Assembly (NCBI GenBank): GCA_002946415.1
Contig: NJPS01000072.1
Coordinates: 62,001 to 126,000, forward strand
Direction of reading: 5' to 3'
DNA length: 64,000 nt
Source: Rutstroemia sp. NJR-2017a BVV2
Lineage: Eukaryota > Ascomycota > Leotiomycetes > Helotiales > Rutstroemiaceae
Positions 24,269 through 36,241 of the stretch are shown here, in pieces. The position numbers were made by a program, and so were the translations under genes. Each line of letters begins with the position of its first letter. Within the stretch, counting starts at the first letter, position 1. The notes beneath the pieces were generated by a model. The model ran no database searches. It was not told the origin of the DNA and worked only from the letters and a program-made list of their open reading frames with translations.

Positions 24269-25251
24269 CTAATCATCCTCATCGTCAAACTCCTCCAACT
24301 GGAAAACCTTTGGTTTCTGTGCTCCACCACTACCGCCATGATGTCCACCTCCAGAAGCAATGGCATTTGCTCTCCTCTCTTCCGCTGCTTTTCTTTTTTC
24401 TTCCTCTGCTACTCGCTCTTCTTCCGCTTTTCTCTCCATTTCCTCGGCTTCTTCTTTCTTCTTCTGCTCTTCAACGTCGGGATCGTATCCTTCTGGGTCG
24501 ATACCAGCTGTAATGAGCTTTTCTATACTACTCAAGGCACCCCTTCTCAACTCTTCTTCTCGAACCCAAGGAACGAATGGTTGGTAATCGTTGCGGGTGT
24601 TGAGCCATTGTATGTCTTCTGCTGGCAGGGAAGTTTGAGATTGCGGTAGAGGTTGCGATGAGGGTTCGGCAGAAGGAAGATTGGCGCCATTCGGTGGGTT
24701 TGCTAAGTCTACCTCCATCGCATTTCCATTCGCTGCCCCATTTGTATTTATTGTGACGGTAGGTGTAGCGCTTCCATTTGTCTGCGAACCGTCTTGTTTT
24801 CCATCTCCATCTTCTTTGCTTCCAGGTCGCAGGTCGGGTGGAATGGTAAATTTGGAGATGCGACGTGCATAGCTAAGCAGTTCCCCATATTCGACTTTGT
24901 TTGTGCGTTCTGGAAACTCGGAAGCTGGGGTCTCGAGGAGCGCAGTGCGCGTTGATGTGAGCAGAATCAAAGTGTCGCGAATCTGTGCATCAAGAGAAGC
25001 AGAGGTTTCTTGTAGTGAGGCTAGAGTATGGGTATTTTGCTGGTGTTGGGATACTAGAGAAGCTGTGAGTACATATCGGCGGAGTCAACGTTGATAAACT
25101 TACGTAGAGATAACCCGTCGGTCAATTCTTGGTCAGCGGCAACAAGATCTTGGGCAAGAGCTGGCGAGGGGTTGTATTTTGATATGGAAGCTATTAGAGT
25201 AGCTAAGGCCTTCTCGACGCGTTCAAATCGCGCGTCAATAAATTTGTCCAT
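24269..25251 (-). CDS. MED4: Mediator complex subunit 4
   Basis: Exons (complement) 25104-25251 and 24269-25062 give 313 residues. Med4 is a middle-module subunit of Mediator, which links activators to RNA polymerase II. The start reads MDKFIDARFERVEKALATLI. Heptad-like coiled-coil segments follow, with LASLQETSASLDAQIRDTL across the splice region. The conserved core is VEYGELLSYARRISKFTIPP, and then a disordered Asn/Thr/Pro-rich stretch. IQWLNTRNDYQPFVPWVREE and LSSIEKLITAGIDPEGYDP are typical of ascomycete Med4. The tail has a Glu/Lys helix and ends FQLEEFDDEDD. Two acceptors nine bases apart (exon start 25062 or 25053) both keep the frame, so three residues are uncertain. Confidence 0.9.
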
Positions 25252-25495
25252 TGCGAAGTCTCGTACCTGAGATGGTGTGAAGAAGGAAAAGTATTATTGT
25301 ACTCAGTCCAGAGCGCCGATGGCCTGACGATTGTCAGAATCGCCGAGAGAAAACGAGTGTGAAAGATCGCATTTAAGCTTCTATTTGCGGCAAGCAGCTT
25401 CGAGATTGTGGTTGCATGCTTTGTTAAAAATATTTACGATTGGCGGAGAAGAATCGTGAATGTGAAGACTGTGGGTTGCTTAGTCATCGCTAACC

Positions 25496-25690
25496 ACACT
25501 CTTCGGAGTAGAAAAAACAGGCCGATTTGGGATAATATATTGAAGCTGTTTACTATTAACGAACAAATATTCTGAAAGCTCTAAAGTATTAAATCTATTT
25601 AGGGTATTATTATTGAATAAATGTCCTAAAGACTCTGAGAGATTATAATGTTTTTATTCTTATTTTGCCCTGAGAGCCGAAGAGCTACAC
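25496..25690. mobile_element. MITE-like element, copy A
   Basis: An AT-rich stretch of about 195 bases starts CTCTTCGGAGTAG and ends in the inverted core CCGAAGAG. Its left end (AAAAAACAGGCCGATTT) and interior (AATAAATGTCCTAAAGACT) recur in copies B and C. It has no coding capacity, as expected for a non-autonomous DNA transposon remnant. Exact ends and target duplication are not certain. Confidence 0.55.
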
Positions 25691-27351
25691 TTCTTGCTAT
25701 TCTATTACTGACTCCTGAGTAGTCCTTCTCAAGTGAAGTTACTAGCTCTCTATTTTGCGTCCACAGTTTACAATTCGTGGAACTTAGTTGTTCTGAATTT
25801 TTCTCTGAATTTTCAAGTGCTCAGCCTAGGAGTACTTTATATAGCCCACCTGACCATATTCGGGCTTGTACCTCGAAAGCACAGTCAATACACCGCGGTG
25901 AAAGGACCGGAGAAAAGCCAGTAGTGATAAACGTTACCGCGGTTGTCACCTCTCAAGGCCTCAAATGAGGATCCAATCCTTGGCAAAGCTTCCTTTAACA
26001 TTCCACGGAGTGTTCTAGCTAGCTGGCGGCTGCAAGTGTGAATATCTAAACTTATAACCTACTTCCTTTCGTTACGTTTTTGCCTTCGCTTAAGAAAGTT
26101 CCTCTATGATCGTGCGAATACGTTAGCATCATATATAGGCGTGCTTCATTTCTTCCTTGCTCACATCTTCCTTGCTCCATATACTCATCATAATATCACC
26201 ATTCATTCTAGCTATACAGTCGGAGAAATTTTCTTTTTCACGCCTATGGCAGTGGTTCTCACTTGGAGTCTTTGGATCCCACGACAAGTTGGAAACTCAG
26301 ACTTCAGCCTCTCCGCCTCCCCCTTGCCATCTCAATACACAACGGCACCAGGCTAATGCGACACATCTTGGTTCAAATTACTACACGTTAAAAAGAGCGT
26401 CCATCACACGTCCCGATATCACACGGCGAAGCATCCCTCAATGGGTATGGATTAATGGGGACTGCCAGTTTTGGTTGTACCTAACGTTGACAGAAATATA
26501 TGGTTGGTCGGACGAAGTAGCATACACCAAAGCGAGAGCGTGGAAGGGGTTTCGACTATCTTTGAACACATCAAGCCCTACGGAGTGGATGACTTTTCTC
26601 GGCAAACCGGAGGACGGATTGGCGATTCATAATTACTTGCTTTCAAGAAGGAAATGTCCTGGGGCTTTGCCACAATCAGTAATATTTCCGGACGCCCCTG
26701 ACCATTCTACTTACTCAAAATATATGGAATACATGACCGATCGACAGAGTCGTAGGAGCGTTTGCTTAGCCATTTTTGAGCTGTACTCAATTTAGCTTAC
26801 ACTAAGCAGCAGTTCTCATATAGATAAATATATCTAGTTAAATACCATCATCTCCTACATCGACGACGGCTCCAGAGCACTCCTTATTTGCGGCTCTCTT
26901 CGAGGCAAGGATCTGACTCACGACCCGGCGATTGCATATACTGGCTGTGTCTAGTGTTGGTCGAGATGTGTGATTTATCACAATATGAAGGCTATACACA
27001 CGCTATCAAGTTTGAAGGGTCCGGCTCGAACTTGTAGTTTTATTCAAACTACAAATATGCAAGTTGGCAGGGTATGGAAGAAGGCAGCGCAGTGCATGGT
27101 ATCTTGTTAGCCAATATGCATCAGCAAGGAGCGGACCGAGCGGTGCTGGGAGACGTCGAGATTGTTTTTAATACGATTTAAGTAGTTATTGTCTATGAAA
27201 GAGTGAGAAAATTTGGTTTTTGTAGTACTGGATCGAATAACGGGTATGATTTCCGTTGCATAGACCAGTGTCCATGTTCATCGTCGGTGTCGTAGATGAA
27301 GCACGGTCACGCAATGTGACGCGGTTTCCTTCAATTACATTACAATAACAC

Positions 27352-27470
27352 TCCAACTCTCCAGGAGAAAAAAATGAGGCCGCATTGGAAGAATATTAGT
27401 GGAGCCGATTAATGTTTTCAAACGAATGTCCCAAAAAATCTCTGATATTATAATGTTCTTATTTTCTAGG
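27352..27470. mobile_element. MITE-like element, copy B (decayed)
   Basis: The left end CTCTCCAGGAGAAAAAAA then GAGGCCG aligns base by base with copy A. The interior GAATGTCCCAAAAAATCTCT and TATTATAATG also match. The right inverted end is not recognisable. It lies about 100 bases beyond the stop codon of the multicopper oxidase gene. Confidence 0.45.
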
Positions 27471-27570
27471 TTTCTCTTGAACATTGCCGCCGGTCTGTTG
27501 TTTCTGCATCGGAGAGTCCGATCAAACACGAAACGCCCGTTACGCTCTTGTCAGCATCTATTAAAATTCT

Positions 27571-30086
27571 CTACTGCCCATCTGGCCCATACTCCGACGG
27601 AATAGTAGGCCAATTATCTATACCGTCCAAGATTGCGAGTCTGGGAAATGAGTTAGCAGATGACAATCAACGGGATCACTCATTCATCGCTTACCCCATT
27701 CCACCGGTCAGATGTGGGTCGAGATGGCAGTGTAGTAAGAAGGCCTATCATGTTAGTAAAGCGCTCCAAACTAAAATTGAGAAGATTTGTCTATACCCCT
27801 GGATTTTTAACTAGAAGAACAAAAGTTGTTAGCTTTGAGATCCCGGACGAATTGCATTCTAGACAAAGTGTGACTGCATACCATGATAGCGAATTGCCAA
27901 CCAGCTTTGACCTTTGTAGGCTGGAGGTGTTACGAATGTATCTGGATATTCCATGAGTTAGTCTTATCATGAACAATGAAGGGCTTAACTGTCAGCGGTG
28001 TACTCACCTCTCATTGGAGGACTGATTAGGTTGAAGCTTTCTGGAATATCCTTCGAAGCCTCTGCCACTGAAGTCCACTCGAAGGTGCCAGTGCCGGAGC
28101 CCTAAAATCGAAAGGAGCAAAAATAAGAAAATGTCTCAAGATCGGAGGTAGTACGAGAGACAGGACTCACGAGGACATAGACCCGATTGGAATGCTTATG
28201 AAGTGGGTGACTTGGCTGTAGTACAGATATATTTCCCGACATTGAGAAAATAATATCCACCCAGGTATTATTCTTGGTCGCAATAACCAAAGAGCTATTG
28301 ACTGCAGATTGAGGATTCCATAAAAATGGATTCATTGCTTCCAGAGCCAGACCGTAGGAGTTATTCCCGTTCAGGGACCATTCCCAAGCTTTGCGAATAC
28401 GGCCAGCGGTAAGGATGTAGGTCTGATCCGGGCTCCCCTTCGGTTGACTTGGAGTCAGCATTTCAATTCTGGCTTCATCAAATAAGATGATATCTGTGCT
28501 CGTGCTGATTCCACCATAATTGATCGATGGAGCGGATGTAACAGAGGGGTCTCCGTTTGAATAAGAAAGACTTGCAAAACCTGCAATCTTTTGATTGAAT
28601 CCAGAATTGGCCACGGTAATCGAATAGTTACCGGGAGCTTTGTCCAGACGAATCAAGCAAGAATATCGGCCGCCATTGCTGATGGTCAGTGCCTACACAG
28701 ATTTTTTACAGTTAGTAAGTTGGACGAGAGTTTGCCCGAGCTAGTCCTTGCATGACATACATCAACTTTAGTAGGCTTTATGTATAGCCCATCGACCTCA
28801 TATACCCAGAGAGAGTGATTGTTGATAGACACTTCGAAGTAGTACGTTAGTAGTCACATAGTAAGATAGGTAGGATAACAAACATACCTGTCAGGGCCGA
28901 AACTGACGCCGAACCAATAAAATTGAGACTTGCCCATCCATTGAGTGGGTCAACATTTATTATCTCCTCCTTCGCATCTGTAGCGGTGCATTCGTCAAAC
29001 AAAGATGGTGGGACTGCACTGAAGTTATGTGAAAATGTTGTTTGGGCGTAGCTGTTTTGAAGCGGAAGGCAGCTTCAACCAATTTTTAGTAAACTTTTCC
29101 CTAACTTTGTAAGGGCCTACATACCCTTTGGCTGTATAATTCATTCCCTGAAGCACTGGTTTCACTGAAGCGGGGACCATTTCTGTCAAGTACCCAGGAT
29201 CGCGACAATTGACCCTTCCCTTTCCATTGACCAAAATAGAATCTGTACATCTTAAACTCGTCAGTTGCATCTTGCTGATACCTCTTACTCACTTACAGAG
29301 CATCAATGTCTGCATCAACTGAAATATTTCGTAGGGTTTCCGAAGTCATATGGAACCAGTCAGAGAGCATCACTAAACTAGGGGATTTGATGGCGTTGTA
29401 TATATGAGCATGCTCTATGGTATCATTCGTGATCATGCTGACCAAATTCTCTGCATTTCTCTTGGGCCTACAGAATGAATGTTAGGTAAGTTGCTAGAAT
29501 AAAGGGTTATACTTTCTTGAGGGTTTTTCTACCTGATATAAATCGGCCCATACATGCCATCCATTATTTGTCCCGCTGAGTGTGAGTGATACCTTCATAT
29601 GATTAGAGCTTGATGTTAAATCAGACCTTTAGATCTTACCAGTATGTTCCATATTGCTGAACTTTGAATGAATAAACGAATCTTTCGCCGGGAGGAATAA
29701 GCCTCTGCGAGACCCCTGGCACCCCATCTGACCATGGCGTTCCTAGTTGTCTGTTTTTGTTTTAGAGATTGGACGGATATATTCATAAAAGGACTATCTT
29801 ACTCGATACCATGATAGTGAATTGTGGTACTATACGGCATGAAGTTATTCACAGTTACTTCGACATCATCTCCCTCATCCATGATGAGTGGAGGCCCTGG
29901 AAACTGGCCATTGATCAAAGTTTGTTGACGCTCCACTCCATCCGGTGCCCATAATCCCCAGGTGACATTGAGCTCGAACCGCTTCGTTTGCGGAATATGG
30001 CCAGTAGTCGATGAATCTTCCAGCCTAAGATCAACAGCAAGACCAGCGGTCAGTCTAAAAAGGAACAACAATACGGCTCGCTTCAT
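27571..30086 (-). CDS. Secreted multicopper oxidase (ascomycete laccase-like / pigment-type)
   Basis: Thirteen exons on the complement: 29803-30086, 29640-29750, 29533-29592, 29297-29467, 29125-29250, 29072-28888, 28831-28761, 28692-28171, 28101-28008, 27941-27882, 27810-27797 (14 bases), 27744-27695 and 27640-27571. They join in frame to 605 residues. A signal peptide (about 1-17) precedes three cupredoxin domains. All four copper-ligand motifs are present: HYHG (H90, H92), HSHSA (H134, H136), HPLHKH and HCHLDPH with an axial Met ten residues after the Cys. The third motif continues SN where GH is usual, but those are not ligands. Such enzymes oxidise phenols, for instance in spore pigment formation; the substrate here is unknown. 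Four introns end in AAG instead of CAG/TAG. Confidence 0.88.
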
Positions 30087-31451
30087 CTCTGCTTGGTCCT
30101 TGTTAAGAAATTTTTTTGGCCACAAGTTTTAAGCATGATAGAGGGAATGAATAATATATACGATAGCATTTTTTAGCTGTTCACGCACATAATGATCGTC
30201 GCGTGAATTCAGGGGTACATGCTATAACCAATTCATTGTTGCGCGTCAATAGTGCCGAAACTGGAGCCTTAGAGAAAGGGGTTAGTCGCGCTTGTGACTG
30301 CGTTAAGGGTTATTCATAAAGGTTCCAAGCTGTATCCATTCTTACTTAGTGGTCTCAATTTTGTATGAATACCCCGAGTACTACGGATAATTAGGGGTTT
30401 GGTCACATTACTACTGTCCCTAAGGTTATTCCCCAATCTTAGTAGACTTTTTAGTAGACCTTGATCATATAGTCTAAAATTGTACAATATATATCTCATA
30501 TTTAATATACTATAACTATATAATACGTTATGAATTATGAATATGAAAGGATGAAGATAACTAGCTAACTAAAAATGAGGATATACTTCCTTAGAGTTTT
30601 CTCGTGCAATATAGTCACATAACATCCATCTTGTACTTTATAGCATATACTCTATCATCTGCATATTCACATGTACCCCGGTTATCCCGGATACATTTGA
30701 TTGTATAGGGTACTGACCTAACACTACAGAGGTCCGGCATGGTGGAAAACTCGCGGGTGGTTTGACCCTGTTGCCGACCCTTTTAATTGTCCGTAGCCCT
30801 ATAAGGCAGATCTATTTACTTCCATGTCGGAGAGTTCCTTAGTCTGCTGCTTTTGTGCATGAAATGATTGGCAATCAATATAAAAAGAACTAGATAAGTC
30901 TAAAAGTTGTAACCCCGAGCTCCGGACGCATCAACATTCGCGTGTAGGGAGCCGAGTGGGGTGGTTGATGATAACAAAGACTAGCTTCCTCTTCCTCTGA
31001 TCTATCCCTTCATATTCCTCGTCGCTAAGGACAACATGAAGGAAGGTGCTGCGATTGCTGGGATAAAGCGGTGAAACAGAAGAAAGACTGCTAGTAGAAT
31101 AACTTGATCTTAGTGTCTATAAGAAGAATTTTGGCAGCTTAGGTTTCGCTGGAGTCCGGCGTTTCGGACTTTCCTATATCCCCGAGTTCCGGACCCATTG
31201 GGCTTAGCGCAGAGCAACATTATCCAGCTCAGCATATGGGTACTGTCTAGACTGTGTACTGTGTGTTCCTCGAATATTGTATAATTTTGCCGTGGGTCTG
31301 TAGATAAGTATGATATGGTTCAACGTATTGAATTTTGCCTCATGGGATATAAAGTGTTCCTGCCCTGGCTTCGTTGACTGGCATTCACTTTGACTCCATC
31401 AACTCTTTCAACTCTGCTTTCGATAACTCATCCTTTTCCTACCCATTCAAC
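30087..31451. other. AT-rich divergent intergenic region
   Basis: 1.4 kb between the divergent multicopper oxidase and NmrA-like genes. An AATATATA box at 30153-30160 sits about 70 bases upstream of the oxidase start. The stretch 30470-30560 is very AT-rich. No gene seen. Confidence 0.5.
31348..31353 (+). promoter_or_regulatory. TATA box of the NmrA-like gene
   Basis: TATAAA lies 104 bases before the start codon at 31452, followed by a C/T-rich leader. Assigned by position only. Confidence 0.55.
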
Positions 31452-32540
31452 ATGTCTAAGATTCTCACTGTCGTCGGTGCCACTGGAGCCCAGGGTGGCT
31501 CTGTGGTTGCCTCTGCCTTGAAGTCAGGTACATACAAGGTCCGCGGCGTTACTCGCAATGTTGAGAGCACCTCAGCCAAAGCCCTTACTGCCCAGGGCGT
31601 TGAGATGGTTGCTGCGGACACCAATGATTTGGAAAGCCTTGTCAAGGCGTTTGAAGTAAGATTTTCCAGTGGCCCGACGGTAGCGAAGAGCTTAACACGA
31701 CCAGATACTAATTGAAGTAGGGTTCTCACGCCATATTCGTTGTCACCGACTTCTTTGCCTCTTTCGCTACCAAGGGCGTTGAGGAAACTGTTGCCATTGA
31801 GTCCGCACAAGGTATTAATTGCGCAAAGGCGGCTTCTAAGACTGCCACTCTTGAGCACTACATTTGGAGCACACTTCCCGATAACCAGAAGATCTCCGGT
31901 GGTAAACACTCCGTGCCTCACTTTGAGAGTAAGACCAAGGTCGATGAGTACATTCGCCAGGACAAGGCATTGCTGGCTAAGACCACCTTCCTCTTCATCA
32001 CCTACTATGCCACAAACATTCTTATGCCTATGTTCATGCCTAACCAGTTTGTGAGTCAAACCGTTTCTTTCCATTTTTCATTAGTGGATAAATTGGCTAA
32101 TCTTCCGTTTGACGTAGAAAACCACTGGTAAGCACGTGCAGCTACTGCCTATCGCTGAAGATACCCCAATCACTACTTTGGGTGCGACAACGATCAATAC
32201 CGGAATCTACGTTCTCGCCATTCTCCAGCAACCTCAGCTTACCCTGCCTGGTAGAACCGTTCTGGCGGAGACCGAGACACGTACCGCCAAGGATATTGTG
32301 AAGCTCTGGTCTGATGTCTCTGGAATCCCTGCTGAATATGCATCGATCTCTCTGAATCACTACGATAACTTGTGGCCCAAGTGGGGCCGTGAGGTTGGCC
32401 TCATGCTGCAGTTCTGGGATTTCGCTCGTGAGAAGAGCTGGATCGCGGAGGATGTGGTTATCAAGAAGGAAGACTTGAGCATCACCGGCTTGGTCGGTAT
32501 GAAGGAAGTCTTTGCCGGAATTGACTGGACTAGTGTTTGA
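31452..32540 (+). CDS. NmrA-like NAD(P)-binding protein
   Basis: Exons 31452-31655, 31721-32050 and 32118-32540 join in phase 0 to 318 residues. The N-terminus ILTVVGATGAQGGSVVASAL is the Rossmann GxxGxxG motif of NmrA/HSCARG-type atypical short-chain dehydrogenases. SHAIFVVTDFF and HYIWSTLPD follow, as in NmrA-like redox sensors. The catalytic Tyr-x3-Lys of true dehydrogenases is not evident, so a sensor role is as likely as enzymatic work. NmrA itself represses a GATA factor in nitrogen control; many paralogues are uncharacterised. It lies between the multicopper oxidase and a Zn2Cys6 regulator gene, which allows but does not prove a common role. Confidence 0.9.
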
Positions 32541-33352
32541 GCGCTGTGGTATTGCCGGTCGTTGTTCCAATGTAGTGAGTTGGAACCGACGAAGGACAAC
32601 AAGAAATCAAGAAAGGAACTTCGTTTATTGGAATATTCGGCCATATCAATCAGCCAAGGTACTCTAACTTACTTTATTTCTTTGCTAGCTATCTAACTAA
32701 GCTAAGAATTAACATGCATCAACATCTCTCCAACATCTATTATTAACAGCTCTTCTGCTACAACAAACTCATATTCGCCTCAATAAGTGTGTGTAGAAAT
32801 CACGTGAAATAAACCCTGTAGGCTGGCTGCTGGCTTGCCATCGCTTCAATTGATGTCGGCCCTCTCTTCATAGAGAAAACAGCAGGGGATCCTGCTTTTG
32901 CAGAATCATCCACTGACATATGGATTTTTCAATCTTCATATCTTTAGGGAGATTCACCAATATAGCATCAAATCCGATTTAGTTCTACTATTTAATAATA
33001 AAGACTATACTAGTCTAGATAGTTGTTCAAATTGGAAATGTTTATTAAGAAACTGATTAATTCAGAGATGCGGAATTTGCCGATGTGTCAGAGCTCGCGC
33101 TAACCACTTGCCTGACCGACCTTCAGAAGTGTTGAAGGGTGAAATTAGAAATTAAATCTACAGAACAAGCAAATAAGAAAAAGGTGTAGAAATCTTAAGG
33201 CTGCCTCCCGAAGCCGTGAACGGTCGCTTCAAGTAACATTCTGCATTGCTTACATATCACATATCCGCCGAGATCTGCGCCTCTTTCTCGAGGGGGCTTT
33301 CACTGGAGTACCAAGTTTTCCTCGACTGGTCATACCTAAACAGAAACTGGCA
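32541..33352. other. Intergenic region
   Basis: About 800 AT-rich bases between two plus-strand genes. No gene or repeat recognised. Confidence 0.5.
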
Positions 33353-36096
33353 ATGAATGAATCGATAGAAAGCTTTAGGGAGAGAAGGCGAGCCCTGGCT
33401 TGTACGTACTGTCGTCTTAAAAAGATCAAATGTAAGTGTCAAACGCGCAGATAGACGCAAAAGTTGACGCTTTACTTAGGCAGTCGGACGCATCCATGCC
33501 AGAACTGCACTGTAAGACATCTCCCAGAATAGTTAAGATCCATTTCTCAGCCCAGATTTTCATATAGGATCACAGAAAAGAATGTATCTTTCCATTTGTG
33601 AAACGAAGGGTCGGGTCTAAGTGCAACAAGCAAAGAAAGAACTTAGAAGATCGTCTTGCGCGGATGGAATCGCTCCTTGAACTTTCTAACAGCGGAAGAC
33701 TTTCGAGCAGCGAACAAGCTTTAATTACCTCCATCCACAACGAACAACAGGCTCAACTTTCAAGTTCAGCAGAAACCACTGAGATGGGAGATCTTGATGA
33801 CCAAAGCTTCTTCCCGTCAGCCATGCCAAATGATGCTGTGGAACTGACGGATCGGATTGACAATACCGGAATTGAACCGCCAGAGAGTGATCCAAGCTTT
33901 CATTCTCAGACAACACAAGAGACATCGCAAACATTTGCATCTACTTCTTCCTTGACACAGTCACAAATCTTCGCTCATCACACATCACCTCAAGGAATCC
34001 ACGGTTCTTTGCCTCATGTCGAATATGCCGATCTTTTAGGTTCTGAGGTATGTTGCCCATCTTTGAAGTGTAGCTTCCGTCGTCAGTCATCTGTTGTATT
34101 AATGTATTGAGCAGGTTGGATGGGAATATCATGGTATCAACCTTGCCATAGTTTGTCACTTCTGGCCTAACCTTATCATAGGGCCCACATCGTTTTTATC
34201 AATCTGTTCAATTCCAGGAATTGCGTGGGTCTCGGGGATTTCGGAAGAGCCGCGTTTCTTCGAGATCGCTAAAGCCCTTGTGCTCAATATTGACTTGCGG
34301 CTGAAGATGCGACGCGAACTCCGCCATGAACCCATTGCTGAGCCTGATGAGGATGCCGCATGGAAATGGTGTCAAGGTTTGATATGACTTCTGTGACTAT
34401 TGTCTTATATTGATCTAATTCATAGCCTACTTTAATCATTCTTTCGATGCCAGCCTTGGTCTGGTGTCTAAAGAGCACTTTGAATTACGACTTCACCATC
34501 ACTTCGCCCAGAAGGATTTAATTGACGATGATCCAGCTTGGTATGCTCTGAGAAACACAGTGTATGCATCAGGTTACAGGCTCAGCTCATCTAATATGCC
34601 CTACTCAAATACGTTTGGGGATATTCAAGGAAAAGCTTGGCAATACTTTGAAAAAGCCTTATCTGTCCATACTGAGCTTTTATATGGAAGCACAGGCCTT
34701 ATGGCCGTGCAAGCATTAACTGCAATGGTTTGAGCGTCCCATGCCAACATTGATGGATGGTTGATCTGACATACCTTTAATTGGCAGAGTTTCTTCGCTG
34801 AAGGTCTGGGAAGTCCCAGTCTTGGGTACATGCTTTCCTCCTGTGCAACGCGGCTAGCTCAAGCTAAAGGTCTCCATCGGCAGCCTGCACAATCTTGGAA
34901 TCTGCCACAAGCCGAACAACACCAGCGAGTCCGACTGTTTTGGATCCTCTATATTCTTGAGAAGCATATCAGCTACCGGTCGGGCCGACCCTCGGTTAGT
35001 TTCTTTTTAGCAAACTCCTGCTCTCCGATTAAAGGACTATCTAACTGGTATAGATCATTGACGATGACGATATCAGTTGCTCATTGCCCAGCACTCAGCT
35101 TTCTGATACCACAACATGCATGGAACCTTTAATTTATATAGCGCAGCATGCTCGAATCTCATCTCGGATAGCAAAGCAGTTGGCAAGTGGAAAGTCATTT
35201 CGCCAAACACACGCAAAAACCCTGGAGGTAATCCAGGAACTCAACACCGAACTCCAAGAATGGCGGGACTCTTTGCCACCCTTCTTACAGCCGGATGTGC
35301 CCACTACGAGACATGGCAAACGACCGCAAAACATCAGTATGTATCATGTCATGTATCTGCGTTACGCTTATTATGGCAGCATCATGGCAATTCATTCGAT
35401 TCTCACGCACCCTTGGAACAGCTCCCTATTTGGTCCCGGCCACTCGACGGCGTTGCAAGATCGTATTTCAATAAGTTCACATTTGGTTGTCAATGCGGCT
35501 AGAAGTATAATACTGGATACCGACGCGATCCCTGTCAATGCATCGACGCCTATATGGTAAGCCTTCCAGCTCACTTCACTTTCAGCTTGCTGCCGAGCAT
35601 GTTAGAATTTTTTGGACTCACAATAATTTAGGCTAGCATTCTTTTTCCCTCTTATTAGCGCTATCAATATTTTTATCTATATTTTGAAGTACCCTGCACT
35701 TCCAACAGCATCATCTGATGTGGCCCTGCTAGACATCACTGCCGGTCACTTTGGCCGCTTGGAGCTAGCATCTCCAGAAATTGCCTTGCCTTTTGTCAGG
35801 GAAATCGCACGGTTGGCTCGCACAACCGTTGAACGTGTAGAGAAATCAGTGAAGCTTCCAGTCTCGTTAGGGGCAGACCTCTCCGCGCCTTCAGGTGCGC
35901 AGTCCTCAGTTATGTATAATTGTGAGAACAACAATGTAAGACCCAATTCTCGATTCGAAATATTTTCTTGAGTGATAAAAAGCTAAGTATATATATATAG
36001 TCATCGAACGAAGATGTATTAGAGTTCTTCTCTGATAATTGGGGTACAATGTTTTCGTCTTTAACTAATGAAAATCTTACTTCTTTTAATATATAA
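33353..36096 (+). CDS. Zn2Cys6 fungal-type transcription factor
   Basis: Nine exons: 33353-33431, 33480-33511, 33568-34047, 34115-34376, 34426-34727, 34788-34994, 35054-35556, 35632-35935 and 36001-36096. They join in frame to 754 residues. The zinc cluster is perfect, with C17, C20, C27, C33, C36 and C43 (spacing 2-6-5-2-6), and is split by two introns. A basic linker and a coiled-coil dimerisation helix (NLEDRLARMESLLEL) follow. Residues about 180-560 match the fungal-specific regulatory domain: a PTSFLSICSIPGIAW lead, GRPSIIDDDDISCSLP, and long helices after it. The final exon ends EFFSDNWGTMFSSL, a common acidic C-terminal motif in this class. It should be a nuclear DNA-binding regulator. 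Its targets are unknown; neighbours include the oxidase and NmrA-like genes. Confidence 0.9.
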
Positions 36097-36241
36097 AATA
36101 CATTCTTCTTAAAATAAATAAAAAAGATTTACATTTATTGTATCTTCAAGTAACTTTTCTTTAAAGCACGATACATCTTTGTGCAAAGAATGAGAATCAA
36201 TTTATTGAACTCTTATGCAAGTCACAATGGTTTCGCCATGT

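Larger units (their letters stand above)
25252..27570. other. AT-rich spacer with repeat remnants and one orphan open frame
   Basis: This 2.3 kb holds two members of a dispersed repeat family (25496-25690 and 27352-27470, listed separately). Between them, a 212-codon open frame covers 26157-26795. It starts at a TTG, has no usable upstream ATG, and follows a TATA-like ATATATAGG (about 26130) and a C/T-rich leader. Its translation (WVWINGDCQFWLYLTLTEIYGW, near the middle) matches nothing I know. An ATG at 26246 lies in another frame and stops after 36 codons. It may be a decayed or mis-phased gene. Confidence 0.35.
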
